Shown here in pieces: positions 38,409 through 48,068 of a stretch of 64,000 nucleotides of DNA. The position numbers and the translations under genes were made by a program. The first letter of the stretch is position 1. Each line of letters starts with the position of its first letter. Below the pieces are notes generated by a model. It was given only the letters and a program-made list of their open reading frames with translations, was not told the origin of the DNA and searched no databases. This stretch comes from Acidobacteriaceae bacterium (GTDB taxonomy: Bacteria; Acidobacteriota; Terriglobia; Terriglobales; Acidobacteriaceae): the NCBI GenBank assembly GCA_028283655.1, contig JAPWKE010000003.1, forward strand, positions 1,798,001-1,862,000, given 5' to 3'.

Positions 38409-38570
38409 TACCGCCGGATCACTCCCTCGACTTGAACGAGATTCTGTCTGCCGATTGCACATAGTAGCTGAATAGGATCCTGCGGGCGACGACGCGCGCG
38501 AGATAGCTAGCCTTATACCAACCATGTATCACATCTGACGAATCCGCTCGAAAGCAGGACTGTTCCCCTA

Positions 38571-38580
38571 CCCCCCCCCC
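38571..38580. repeat. C10 homopolymer in intergenic DNA downstream of rfbA
   Basis: Ten consecutive C lie between the IS3 remnant and the 3' end of rfbA. It is not in a recognisable gene. It may be chance, or a relic of a coding tract in a gene lost with the IS insertion. Confidence 0.6.
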
Positions 38581-38742
38581 GCAATCTATTTTTGCGAGAC
38601 GGCTGTGAAAGATCGAAAATCAGAAGATTTTTAGCGTTAGCGGGTATAGCCAGTATGCTTACTTGCTTCGCTGTTAACTCCTGCCCTACTCATCTTTATT
38701 TCATCCTCACATCCTCAAAACAGATCAGGTAGTTGCCCACAA

Positions 38743-39618
38743 CTAGAAGACGCTCTCCTCCAACACCCGCCTGAGATATGTAGCGTAGCTACTTTTGCCC
38801 AGCCGATCAGCTAAGACCCTCACCCTCTCAGCATTAATCCATCCATTGCGCCATGCGATCTCTTCCGGGCACGCTATCTTTAACCCTTGGCGTCGCTCTA
38901 CGACATGAATAAAATTGGCTGCTTCCAATAGTGAGTCATGCAAACCTGTGTCGAGCCATGCAAACCCACGTCCCATTATCTCTACATTCAGCCGATCCCG
39001 CTTGAGATACCACATATTCACATCTGTGATCTCTAGTTCGCCACGACAAGAAGGACGTAGGCTCTCAGCCACAGTTGTTATCTCGGCATCATAAAAGTAA
39101 AGTCCGGTTACAGCATATTTTGATTTAGGGCTTATCGGCTTTTCTTCAAGTGAAATCGCGCGCTGGTTACCATTAAATTCTACGACACCATAACGTTCTG
39201 GATCACTCACAGGATATGCGAACACAGTCGCCCCTGAGGTGCGCTTCGCTGCCTTCTCCAATATCTTAGCCATATCGTGGCCAAAGAAAATGTTATCGCC
39301 AAGTACGAGACAACAGCCTTCACCTGCAAGAAACGCCCTACCGATCAAGAACGCTTGAGCAATGCCATCCGGGGATGATTGGATTGCATACTGCAGATTG
39401 AGGCCCCATTGACTTCCGTCGCCAAGTAACATCTCGAAACGAGGCGTATCAATTGGCGTAGAAATAATAAGGATTTCGCGGATTCCTGCTAACATAAGCA
39501 CAGACAACGGATAATAAATCATTGGCTTATCGTAGACTGGTAAAAGTTGTTTCGAGACAGCCTGCGTTACAGGGTAAAGTCGCGTACCGGATCCACCGGC
39601 TAAAATGATCCCTTTCAC
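38743..39618 (-). CDS. rfbA: Glucose-1-phosphate thymidylyltransferase
   Basis: This 291-residue nucleotidyltransferase has [49 protein letters not shown] and the sugar-binding [20 protein letters not shown]; the length is typical. It makes dTDP-glucose, the first step to dTDP-L-rhamnose. Its start overlaps the rfbB stop by four bases (ATGA), so the two genes are coupled. Confidence 0.96.
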   Translation of the reverse strand: MKGIILAGGSGTRLYPVTQAVSKQLLPVYDKPMIYYPLSVLMLAGIREILIISTPIDTPRFEMLLGDGSQWGLNLQYAIQSSPDGIAQAFLIGRAFLAGEGCCLVLGDNIFFGHDMAKILEKAAKRTSGATVFAYPVSDPERYGVVEFNGNQRAISLEEKPISPKSKYAVTGLYFYDAEITTVAESLRPSCRGELEITDVNMWYLKRDRLNVEIMGRGFAWLDTGLHDSLLEAANFIHVVERRQGLKIACPEEIAWRNGWINAERVRVLADRLGKSSYATYLRRVLEESVF

Positions 39619-40715
39619 TGGTGCATACCTGCTTTCGCCGCGCGGCGCGCGTAATTGCTCTCGATCCAGTTTTTGTAAGCGCCGCTCTTAACGCTGTCTA
39701 CCCACTGGCGATTACTGAGATACCATTCAACGGTCTTCCTAAGGCCTGTCTCGAAAGTCTCTGCAGGCCTCCATCCGAGCTCACGTTCGATCTTTGTCGG
39801 GTCGATTGCATAGCGTTGATCATGTCCCGGACGGTCATCTACATAGGTGATAAGTCGATCATAGGGTTCCGCAGCGGGGCGCAATTCATCTAGTAGCGAG
39901 CAGATTGCCTTGACAACGTAGAGATTTGTCTGCTGATTGCAGCCGCCGACATTATAACTTTCACCTATTTTTCCTGCGTCGAGCACTCTGCGAATCGCAG
40001 ACGTATGATCCTTCACATACAGCCAGTCACGCACCTGCTGGCCGTCGCCGTAAATTGGCAGAGGCTGCCCTGCCAAGCCATTCTCTATAACAAGAGGAAT
40101 GAGCTTCTCTGGAAAATGATACGGACCGTAATTGTTGGAGCAATTAGTTTCCAGTGTCGGCAGATTATACGTATGGTGCCACGCACGTACCAAATGATCG
40201 CTGGCGGCTTTAGAAGCCGCATAAGGACTATTGGGCGCATATTGCGTTTCTTCATTAAAGGCGGAGTCATTAGGACCTAGTGTTCCGTAAACCTCATCCG
40301 TCGAAACGTGATGAAAACGAAAGGCATCACGCTCACACGTTTTCAGACTCTCAAAATATGTACGTGCGGCGCTCAGCATCTGAAATGTACCGGTTATATT
40401 TGTTCGAAGGAATGCCTCGGGCGCCGCGATGGAGCGATCGACATGACTCTCTGCAGCAAAATTAACCACAGCACCGGGACGATACTCTGAAAACACGCGT
40501 GCTAATAGCGTGGCGTCCGATATGTCGCCGTGCACAAAAGCGTAATCAGGATGGTTCTCAACGGATGCGAGCGTCATAAGATTGCCGGCATAAGTCAGCT
40601 TATCCAGATTAACAACAGGCCCGAGTCCTAGATTCAACCAATCAAGAATAAAATTTCCGCCAATAAATCCAGCTCCACCGGTGACAAGAATCGGCCTTCG
40701 CATCTGGTTTCTCAT
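39615..40715 (-). CDS. rfbB: dTDP-glucose 4,6-dehydratase
   Basis: This extended SDR enzyme has [14 protein letters not shown] for [12 protein letters not shown], and [15 protein letters not shown] with the YxxxK catalytic pair, followed by [14 protein letters not shown]. It converts dTDP-glucose to dTDP-4-dehydro-6-deoxyglucose. The frame starts at ATG 40715, with ATG 40703 as an alternative. Together with rfbA and rfbC it supplies three of the four rhamnose steps; the reductase RfbD is not in the window. Confidence 0.95.
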   Translation of the reverse strand: MRNQMRRPILVTGGAGFIGGNFILDWLNLGLGPVVNLDKLTYAGNLMTLASVENHPDYAFVHGDISDATLLARVFSEYRPGAVVNFAAESHVDRSIAAPEAFLRTNITGTFQMLSAARTYFESLKTCERDAFRFHHVSTDEVYGTLGPNDSAFNEETQYAPNSPYAASKAASDHLVRAWHHTYNLPTLETNCSNNYGPYHFPEKLIPLVIENGLAGQPLPIYGDGQQVRDWLYVKDHTSAIRRVLDAGKIGESYNVGGCNQQTNLYVVKAICSLLDELRPAAEPYDRLITYVDDRPGHDQRYAIDPTKIERELGWRPAETFETGLRKTVEWYLSNRQWVDSVKSGAYKNWIESNYARRAAKAGMHQ

Positions 40716-41023
40716 TTCATGTTAAGATCGGCAGCATTCCAAGAGCTTGCTGAACCCCAATGGCCATCGGAACAAACGCACTCAACACTGATAAACAGTT
40801 TCGACATTACCTCTCTCGCGAGAGTACGGTTGCACCCACGTACTGGCAAGCTTAATCACACGCCTGAGGCTATTCTAACAACGTTTTGGAGCGACAAAGT
40901 TATCTCGCTGATTCTTTAGAAAGATAGGTGGCAGGAGACATGATGCAAAAACAGGATGTCATTCAGGCTGCGGAATAACACAACCGCCAGGATGGCGCGC
41001 GATTCATTGTCGATGACAAGCTA
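40716..41023. other. Intergenic region between rfbB and the VanZ-like gene
   Basis: About 300 bases hold no credible coding frame. The rfbBA promoter should lie here, reading leftward from about 40.72-40.85 kb. I see no obvious operator or terminator hairpin. Confidence 0.35.
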
Positions 41024-41356
41024 TCACCGGCTCAGTTCCTTTCTTTTTCCACGCCTCTGCATCAAGAGAGCCAGAGCTACACCGAGGATCGCTCCTAGCA
41101 TGTCGACAAGAACATCTGCTCTTTCGACGGGCGCATTATCGAACAAATGCTCATACCACTCGGTTCCGGTACCAAGAAGCCCAACGACGAGCAGAACCTG
41201 AATGGGGCGTCTCGGCCAGCCGAGCACAAGGAAAATCGCTAGCGTTCCAAAAGGCGCGGCATGAGCTAGATCGTGAGTTATACCATATGTTTTGAAGTGA
41301 AATCCAGAACTGCTGACACGAGCAATGGTCGCACAGACGATGCAGAGGCCGAGCAT
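41024..41356 (-). CDS. VanZ-like family membrane protein
   Basis: This 110-residue protein has four hydrophobic stretches and the VanZ-type pattern ITHDLAHAAPFGTLAIFL, GTGTEWYEHLFDN and RADVLVDMLGAILGVALA. I start it at ATG 41356 because AGGA lies just upstream; the frame is open to 41584, but that part has no hydrophobic character. VanZ-like proteins often occur in polysaccharide loci, with unknown function. Confidence 0.75.
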   Translation of the reverse strand: MLGLCIVCATIARVSSSGFHFKTYGITHDLAHAAPFGTLAIFLVLGWPRRPIQVLLVVGLLGTGTEWYEHLFDNAPVERADVLVDMLGAILGVALALLMQRRGKRKELSR

Positions 41357-41658
41357 TATTCCTGCTCGACGCGATTTTCGTTCGCTCAGTTCTCTAGATG
41401 ACGGTCGCACTTGTGTGATTTTACGCCGGGGAAGACCTGCGCAGAGTCTGCACGGAACGCATCTTAGTATTATGGAGGCCGACATGGCATCCGTCACCGA
41501 CAAAGCGGAACTCAAGCCGGGCTTGGTCCTCACCGCGGCGATGTGGAGCATCGCACGTCGTACTGCCCGCATGAAGATTCCCAAGGCCGACCGCTACAAA
41601 ACCGTTTCCCTCAAAGCAACAGACATCGACGTGACGCGGGGAGGCGACGGGGCAGGCC

Positions 41659-41985
41659 TAGAAGGAAACGCTGATCACGGAGCAGACGTGCGACCATTGG
41701 CGCAAGGAGTACAGGGGTTGCAGGTGGACCAGGCGAAGCGGCTGAAGGGAGCTTGGGCAAGAGAACTAGAAGCTGAACCGACTGGTGGAACCTGATCTTG
41801 GAGAAGCTTGTGCTGAGGGACACCGGGGAGGGAAACTTCTAAGCCCTGAGCGACGGCGCAGTGCGGCGGATCATGTGCAGCAACAAGGCATGAGCGAGCG
41901 CTGGGCGTGCCGTGTGGTGAAGCAGCCACGCGGCACTCAGCGCTTCGGCCGACACAGCGCGAAGACCAAGACGACTCGCACAAGC
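41659..41985 (+). mobile_element. Third IS3 fragment (orfA end and orfB start)
   Basis: On the plus strand the codons LITEQTCDHWRKEY, GLQVDQAKRLK, then EKLVLRDTGEGNF with the GGGAAAC slippery site, and SPERRRSAADH with MSERWACRVVKQPRGTQR, match the 7.7-9.0 kb element in the opposite orientation. Frameshifts break it, and neither end is present. It is the same IS type in an older, more degraded state. Confidence 0.8.
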
Positions 41986-42069
41986 CAATTCGATGTTCCT
42001 CCGTAGCCCAATTACTCAGGTCGTACGACAGTTGGAGCACCTTACCAGTGGTGGAAGTAGAGGAGTCCA

Positions 42070-42531
42070 ATGAGGAGATCGTACCTTCGTCTTTTGCTTA
42101 TCCCGACTGCTGAGATACTTGCATCCGTGGTTGTGTGTGGCATGGCACTCCGACTGACTGGGCAGGTGAGCCGCCACACTTTTGGTTGTTCGAGGGCTTG
42201 CGTCTGGAATACTGGTGCGGCTTCGGCTTGCTGTTCACGAGCATCTGGTTGGGGGCACGAATGGGCTAGCGTGGGCAAATGTCCACGCTAGCTCTTGCCA
42301 TGGTGGGCGCGCTGTTCGCTTGCAACCGAAGTGCTGACCTCGATCTACTTCTGGAAAAAGCTGCCTTCTAATCAGGTCGGCTACTTGGGATGGTCGAGTC
42401 ATCAACGGTACCTCGTCGAACACCTGACCACATCTGTCATCGTCATGCTGCCTAGTCTTCTTGTCATGTACATCAGGGACAGGCGTCGGAAGTCGCAGTC
42501 CCCAATCGCTGCAACGGTTGCAGGGCGTTAG
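42070..42531 (+). pseudogene. Broken small membrane protein gene
   Basis: Two frames that seem to belong together are seen: 42070-42291 begins MRRSYLRLLLIPTAEILASV, and a shifted frame gives GEPPHFWLFEGLRLEYWCGF with LLFTSIWLGARMG before a stop. A second part, 42295-42531, gives LATEVLTSIYFWKK, then VIVMLPSLLVMYIRDRRRKS. Hydrophobic helices and a positive tail fit a small integral membrane protein disrupted by at least two frameshifts. The family is not recognised. Confidence 0.4.
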
Positions 42532-44172
42532 TCCGTAGGCGGGTGGTGGTCTGAGTCCTGTAGAGGCTCCGGTGGGATGTCCCTCCGGCCTTCGTACCGC
42601 CGAAGCAAAGCGCGCTGCCTACGGCATCGGGTTGGCGCTACGACACGTCACCCCCGAATGGGAGCTGCGGAGGAACTGAAAGTTCCTCCGCGCGAACCAA
42701 TGGAATGAGCGGCCTACAGCGGATAATCGCGAAAGTGCTGGCGTTTACGAGTTGCTGTGGGTGAACCTACTGAAAACACAGGGCCGGAGCATCTGCGGCT
42801 TAAATCCCCTCCGCTCCGTCGTCCGTCAAGGCTCTGCGCTGCGCTCCGACCGATGGCGCGGCACTGCGTGGCCCTGACCGACGCCTCCGCTGCGGGTGTT
42901 GGCTGGTCATGAGGAGCATGTCTGCTCGTCCGTCCTCAAGAGAACCGGAGTGCGACTGCGGAGCCGTTCGGGGCAGCATCAGTGGGCCAGCGGAGGACGG
43001 TCAAGTAGACACCATCCCTAAGCCTGTCGGCTTAGAGCGTGGCTGCTGGGGCGGCACACTCGACCAGAAACCGTACAACGCCGGACGTGTCCGGCCCTGT
43101 ACGAGCATCGTTCGAGGTCACTTGCGGAGCTTCTTCTTGGCTGCATTCTGCCGCTTCTTCACATCGCGGATCACGTCATCGGCGGCCCGGTTCCGGCGGA
43201 TGGACGACGAATCCCGTCCAGAACTTCTACCTCGTAACTATTACTGCATGTTCTACACCCAGTCCGTATCCGGGCGCTCTGACCAGTGTTCTGTCCATCG
43301 AGATGACGGCTCCGGGCTGAAAGCCTGAACCGCTCTTGCCGGAGGATGCGGTCAAGATTTACGACCTGAGAGAACGGTTCGAATTGAGTCTGAAGGCCCA
43401 TTGCGGAGGGCTAGTGCGGTATTAGCATTCCGCCGGACAGCAAGGTTCGCGCAGTTGAGCTGAAGACATATCTGCGGGACACGATCTACAGCGACGATAG
43501 CGCCTGGCTGATCCTCCTTCCCCTCTCCGCCTGACAGATTCCGTGCTTTCCGTCTATCTACTGTGGTTCTCCTTGGGGCATAAACTGCAACTGCACACCA
43601 GCCGGAAGCACGAGCAACGCCACGGACGCCGTACCAAAGGCCCGTGATTGCTTAACTGATTGCACGGCTCCCGTGACGGCGGCAACCGTTCCAGATTGGA
43701 GCGTGAAGGTGTCTTTGGGAGATTTCTTCCAGCCGCCGGCTTTGAAGCTCCGTGCCGTTTGGAGGCCAGCCACTTTCTACTAATTGGTAACAGAGACTCC
43801 GGCAAGAGGACAACATACTGCCGTGTTCCTAGTTCCCCATCACAACGGGCCGTTGAACTGCGTACCAGTTTCGAGAGAACATGAGAAGGTACCAATCGGC
43901 ATGATACCTGTCTAAATTAGGGAAAAATTGTTATATGCCATCGGCGATGTCCCTCAGGACCCCAGAATCCGTGCGCATTGTATTGAGCTGCCAGCGCCCG
44001 CCCCCGGCCGGATTCGACGGAAGTCACAGCGAAGCCGGCAAGTTGCTTTCCTGTAATCGGTTCACCACAGCGGGAACACAAACTGCTACACTTATTGACT
44101 AGACCCTATTCTTTGTCATTAGCAATCAGCACAGCACCCATGATCGATGAGCGCTGCGCATCAGGAGGCTTT
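42532..44172. other. Long region without an intact gene
   Basis: About 1.6 kb contains only weak frames. On the minus strand, 43118-43199 reads RRNRAADDVIRDVKKRQNAA followed by KKKLRK and a stop, a plausible lysine-rich C-terminus of a lost gene. GC-rich inverted stretches occur around 42660-42690 (GGAGGAACT with AGTTCCTCC). The rest resembles decayed mobile DNA, and I assign no product. Confidence 0.45.
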
Positions 44173-44730
44173 ATGTTGAACTTACGTCACTCCGCCTTGG
44201 TTCTTGCTTTTGTTGTTGCGGGCGGTATGCTTTCCGGGCACGCGCAAGCGATACCAACAGCCACCCACGGCGGTATACTCCAAGTCGGCGCTGGCTTTTC
44301 CACGAGTAAAACCGACCTCATGGACGTAGGAAATAAGAATATACAGGGACTGACGATCTATAGCTCTTTCGACCTCGTGAACCTGGGATTAGAGGCAGAT
44401 CTCCACTTCACCAATATAGTGACACCCAAGGATTTCGGAGAAAACTCTTTTCTTCTCGGACCGAGATACGTTTTTCGGCTCGGGCGATTCGAGCCTTACG
44501 TCAAAGTCCAGGCAGGCCTCGGCCAAGTTAGAAATGATGAACCCTGGATCCACATTCAGGGAGCTCCCGACTCCTACTTTGCTTATGCTTTTGGGGGGGG
44601 ACTAGACTTCAAGCTGCGTCACCATATTAATGTTAGGGCGGATATCGATTCTCAGAGCTGGCCAGGGTTTCTGAAACACGGGCTGACACCCTACGTCGCC
44701 ACCGTCGGGGCCGCTTATAGATTTCGCTAA
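44173..44730 (+). CDS. Outer-membrane beta-barrel protein
   Basis: This 185-residue protein starts at ATG 44173 directly after AGGAGG (44163-44168). It has a signal peptide (LRHSALVLAFVVAGGMLSG, HAQA) and alternating aromatic strands such as LGPRYVFRLGRFEPYVKVQA and the terminal YVATVGAAYRFR, ending in Phe-Arg as in many OmpA/OmpW-like barrels. A G8 run at 44593-44600 encodes FGGG. It may contribute to EPS anchoring or porin function, inferred from position. Confidence 0.75.
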   Translation: MLNLRHSALVLAFVVAGGMLSGHAQAIPTATHGGILQVGAGFSTSKTDLMDVGNKNIQGLTIYSSFDLVNLGLEADLHFTNIVTPKDFGENSFLLGPRYVFRLGRFEPYVKVQAGLGQVRNDEPWIHIQGAPDSYFAYAFGGGLDFKLRHHINVRADIDSQSWPGFLKHGLTPYVATVGAAYRFR

Positions 44731-45109
44731 CGACGGTAGCAGCGCAAAACCTTCGACTGGCAACCCCTTTTATATCGGTATGGCCTCGCCGTCTTGCTCT
44801 AGCCAGTGGCTTTCTCCATCATGCTGTCCTAATCTCGGCGCATCATGTCCCGAGATTGGATGACATCAACGTTGCGTGGAGGTTAGAAACGTATATATAG
44901 ATCTGGTGGGAATCGTTCGGCGCTGTCGCATCTCATGAGAGCGCGTTTTCCGAAGATGTAGTGTGTTTCATAAGGCCTACGATAGATACCATGCCTTGTC
45001 TTCGGCGGCGGCAATAGAAGAGACAAAGGTAATCTCCGGTGTTTCATGCTCTTTCTCTCATTGCAGTAGCCGTATTGAACTTGTAAACCTATACAGCTAC
45101 ACTCCCGAC
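44731..45109 (+). other. Intergenic region upstream of the Wzi-like gene
   Basis: The reading frame of the next gene is open back to 44963, but the translation lacks a signal peptide until ATG 45110, so I treat this as non-coding. An AT-rich GTATATATAG at 44892-44901 may be a promoter element for the Wzi-like gene. Nothing else is recognised. Confidence 0.4.
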
Positions 45110-47044
45110 ATGCCCTATCTCACCCTCAAGAGGAACGCACTTCGACCCATCCTCCCATTTGCGTGTTTTTTTCTTTTTCTCCCGATAGCCGGTGCCCAGT
45201 TCCCTTCGTTGCTTTTGGCCTCTCCAAATGCCGACGAAAACTACCACCCCCAGCACAGTGGATTCACCCCCCCCCCCAGAGGCCGGGAACAATCACTTAC
45301 CTTTATACCAGTGTCCTGGGATCAACAGTTACCGCAAGTACATGGCCCCGTCTGCCCAGTGGATGAGCCCTCAGCTGCACTCATCCCCATTAAAGAACAT
45401 ATACCTGCGGATGAATTAGGCTCTACATACATTCCGGTCGATAGCGCCATCTACTCTATGGCATTGCGACTCTATTCGCTTGGATATATCAACACTGCCT
45501 TCATCAGCATGCGCCCTTGGACGCGCCGCAGCTTACTGCACATTTTAAAACAGTCGCAGTCTTCCATCGTACAGGATGGTAACACGCAAGCAGTTGCTAT
45601 CCTCGCTCGCCTGAATACATTACTCATTGAAGAGACACCGGGTAACAATTTTGTCCGCGGTGGCGTCTACGGAATCGAGTCTGTTTACATGCGGATTGCC
45701 ACTATCCGTGGACAGACCCTAAGAGACAGCTACCACCTTGGCGAAACCATTAACAATGACTATGGTCGACCCTACGAAGCTGGATTTAACAACATCACTG
45801 GTTTCTCCAGCCTCAATGAGTGGAAGCGCTTTTCACTCAACATTCGCGGTGAATATCAGCATTCCCCCTCTTCTTTGGGTTACTCCCTGGGCGTATCACA
45901 AGCCTTGGCCTCGCTCGACGCTTATAAATTCACTCCGCTCAGCAAGCCTTTGGACAGCACTATTCCTTACGGCTATCTTGCGGAGCAAAACACATTTCGC
46001 TTGGTTGAGGCCTCCCTCTCATTTCATCTCGTCGGACATGAAATTTCAGGCGGTAAAACCGACTCATGGATGGGGCCTGCGGAGGGCGGGGCTTTCGCAT
46101 GGACCAACAATGCTGAAAACATCTACGCGTTTCGAATCAACCGCGTAGAACCGTTGCATCTTCCCGTACTCTCTAAGTTACTCGGTCCGATCCGGTATGA
46201 CTTCCAAGTCGGCTCATTGAAGGGCCATAACTCGCCGCGTGCTCCTTGGGTCCATTCCGAGATGTTCGCATTTCGTCCCACCTCTAACGTGGAATTCGGC
46301 TTCCAGCGCACCGTCATTTGGGGCGGAGAGGGCCACGAACCAGTCACGTTGCATACCTTTTTTCGAAGCTTCTTTTCATTCGAAGATACCGAGTCTGATC
46401 CTAGTGCCAAGATCGGTTCTTCAGACCCGGGGGCGCGTTTCACGGCTTTCAACTTTTCCTGGCGTCTGCCGCTTCTTACACATCGTGTGACACTTTATGC
46501 AGATTCCGAAGCACATGACGACGTAACACCTCCAAGTGCACCACGCCGCGCTGCCTATCGTCCGGGACTCTACATCTCCCAATTCCCCACTATTCCCAAG
46601 TTGGATCTGCGCGTGGAAGCCGTCAGTACTGATACCTCCACACTGCGTAGCATTAAGGGGTCTTTCAATTACTTCGAGGGTCAGCAACGACAGGGTTACA
46701 CCAATAAAGGACAAATCTTCGGTGATTGGATTGGACGCGAAGCTAAAGGGGGTCAGACGTGGTTGACATATCATTTATCCGCCAGTGAGTGGGTGCAACT
46801 TCAATATCTCTACAAGAAGACGCCTAAAGACTTTATCCCGAACGGCACAACTCAGCACCAACTGAAATTAGACATCGTGAAAGATTTTTTCCGCAATAAA
46901 ATGCAGCTTCACGCGTGGCTCCAACTCGAGCAATGGAAAGCGCCAATATATATTCCGGGGCGCACCACAAATACCATTGCGGCGGCGCAAATCCGCTGGT
47001 TTCCAAAGCTGCGCACCACGCCTATCTCGGTCAACGGAAAGTAA
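45110..47044 (+). CDS. wzi: Capsule assembly Wzi-family outer-membrane protein
   Basis: This 644-residue protein is read from ATG 45110, where the signal peptide starts (LRPILPFACFFLFLPIAGAQ). The mature protein has a helical N-terminal part (DSAIYSMALRLYSLGYINTA), then a long beta-barrel with Wzi-like blocks (HEISGGKTDSWMGPAEGGAF, ENIYAFRINRVEPL, WVHSEMFAFRPTSNVEFGFQ) and ends in barrel strands. Wzi proteins bind the exported polysaccharide at the outer membrane. A C11 run at 45267-45277 encodes TPPP just after the signal region; slippage there would abolish the protein. Confidence 0.83.
   Translation: MPYLTLKRNALRPILPFACFFLFLPIAGAQFPSLLLASPNADENYHPQHSGFTPPPRGREQSLTFIPVSWDQQLPQVHGPVCPVDEPSAALIPIKEHIPADELGSTYIPVDSAIYSMALRLYSLGYINTAFISMRPWTRRSLLHILKQSQSSIVQDGNTQAVAILARLNTLLIEETPGNNFVRGGVYGIESVYMRIATIRGQTLRDSYHLGETINNDYGRPYEAGFNNITGFSSLNEWKRFSLNIRGEYQHSPSSLGYSLGVSQALASLDAYKFTPLSKPLDSTIPYGYLAEQNTFRLVEASLSFHLVGHEISGGKTDSWMGPAEGGAFAWTNNAENIYAFRINRVEPLHLPVLSKLLGPIRYDFQVGSLKGHNSPRAPWVHSEMFAFRPTSNVEFGFQRTVIWGGEGHEPVTLHTFFRSFFSFEDTESDPSAKIGSSDPGARFTAFNFSWRLPLLTHRVTLYADSEAHDDVTPPSAPRRAAYRPGLYISQFPTIPKLDLRVEAVSTDTSTLRSIKGSFNYFEGQQRQGYTNKGQIFGDWIGREAKGGQTWLTYHLSASEWVQLQYLYKKTPKDFIPNGTTQHQLKLDIVKDFFRNKMQLHAWLQLEQWKAPIYIPGRTTNTIAAAQIRWFPKLRTTPISVNGK
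45267..45277 (+). repeat. C11 homopolymer near the start of wzi
   Basis: Eleven C within the codons for Thr-Pro-Pro-Pro, about residue 54 of the Wzi-like protein. In frame at this length. It matches in length the tract in wzc and is well placed for an on/off switch. Confidence 0.85.
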
Positions 47045-47288
47045 TACATCTAGTCATCTGGCAGTTAGATTAGAGCCTGGGTAGAATGCGTGTAAGGAAA
47101 GGCATTTTGCAGGATCAACCGCAAGGTTCTTCTGCTCACAATTAGCAGTGAATCTGCGGATCGAGACATCGCATGCTTTCTTGTCGCGTCATGGAGAATT
47201 CGGACGAAACAACCCGAGGCGACAGTCGGATTCGCAATTCATATTGGGAGCTAGCCGCCGTTGACAAGGGTGCAAGCTGAGTTCCCGA

Positions 47289-47873
47289 CTAATGCGAGGA
47301 TCGCAACCTATCTGCCGCCTCATCTGCGGAGACCTTAGCCGCGACTAGATCAATTTGCCTTATCACATATTCCTGCATCGCGGTGCTTGCTGCGCGGGCG
47401 TCAGCATTTTGCTCAATGTTGAGACAATAACCCGAACTGAGGAGTCTCCATCCCACAAAGTGTCCCGCTTGTCTTGAGGTTTTCACAATTTGATGGCACG
47501 CGCTCGCGTTTTTTTGGTCGAGCTCCGAAACGGTGTCGAGATTATGCCGTAGTGTCGCTAAATAGAACTCCCGGGCGAGATCCATTTCCATAGCTATTCG
47601 AAGCAGTCGATCACCATTTGCGTAGATGCTGTCATGCCGATCCTCCTCCTCCAACAGCCGCGTGACAGAAGCTTCTATCTTCTGATGATCGGCCTGCTGT
47701 TGCGCGGTGAAGTCTCCTGATGAGATCACAGACTTCAACCCTATAGGATCCGTAAGCTTCGCCTGAAACTCTTGGACTATGTCCCTCATAGCTGGAGAGA
47801 TCAACGGCCTTGAATCAGGCGGAGCGGGGGTGGCTGCCAACAAAAGTGTAAGCGTGACGACGGTCAGATGCAT
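47289..47873 (-). CDS. Secreted hypothetical protein
   Basis: This 194-residue protein has a short signal peptide (MHLTVVTLTLLLAATPAPPD) and a mostly helical mature part (AMRDIVQEFQAKL, HQKIEASVTRLLEEEDRHD). Two cysteines (SACHQIVK and SSGYCLNI) may form a disulfide. No family is recognised. It is transcribed away from the epimerase gene, and its place at the edge of the EPS locus is the only hint of function. Confidence 0.55.
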   Translation of the reverse strand: MHLTVVTLTLLLAATPAPPDSRPLISPAMRDIVQEFQAKLTDPIGLKSVISSGDFTAQQQADHQKIEASVTRLLEEEDRHDSIYANGDRLLRIAMEMDLAREFYLATLRHNLDTVSELDQKNASACHQIVKTSRQAGHFVGWRLLSSGYCLNIEQNADARAASTAMQEYVIRQIDLVAAKVSADEAADRLRSSH

Positions 47874-48068
47874 AGCAACTAGGATTGAGCAAGTCCAGTG
47901 ACCGCGTCAATCTAAATCTGCTTCCGATCATGCCATACCATAGAGAGGCCATATTGACAGGACCCAGGTTACACGTGAAACTTGGAGACTAAGCAGAACG
48001 AATCCATCTTCAGTTGTGCCCCACGACCGGGCCCGGCAGTCAATCCCATATCGCATTAGGAGTTTTAC

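Noticed and set aside
42909-43328. A 139-codon plus-strand frame
   Set aside because: It lies antisense to a better-looking minus-strand gene tail at 43118-43199 and has mixed composition.
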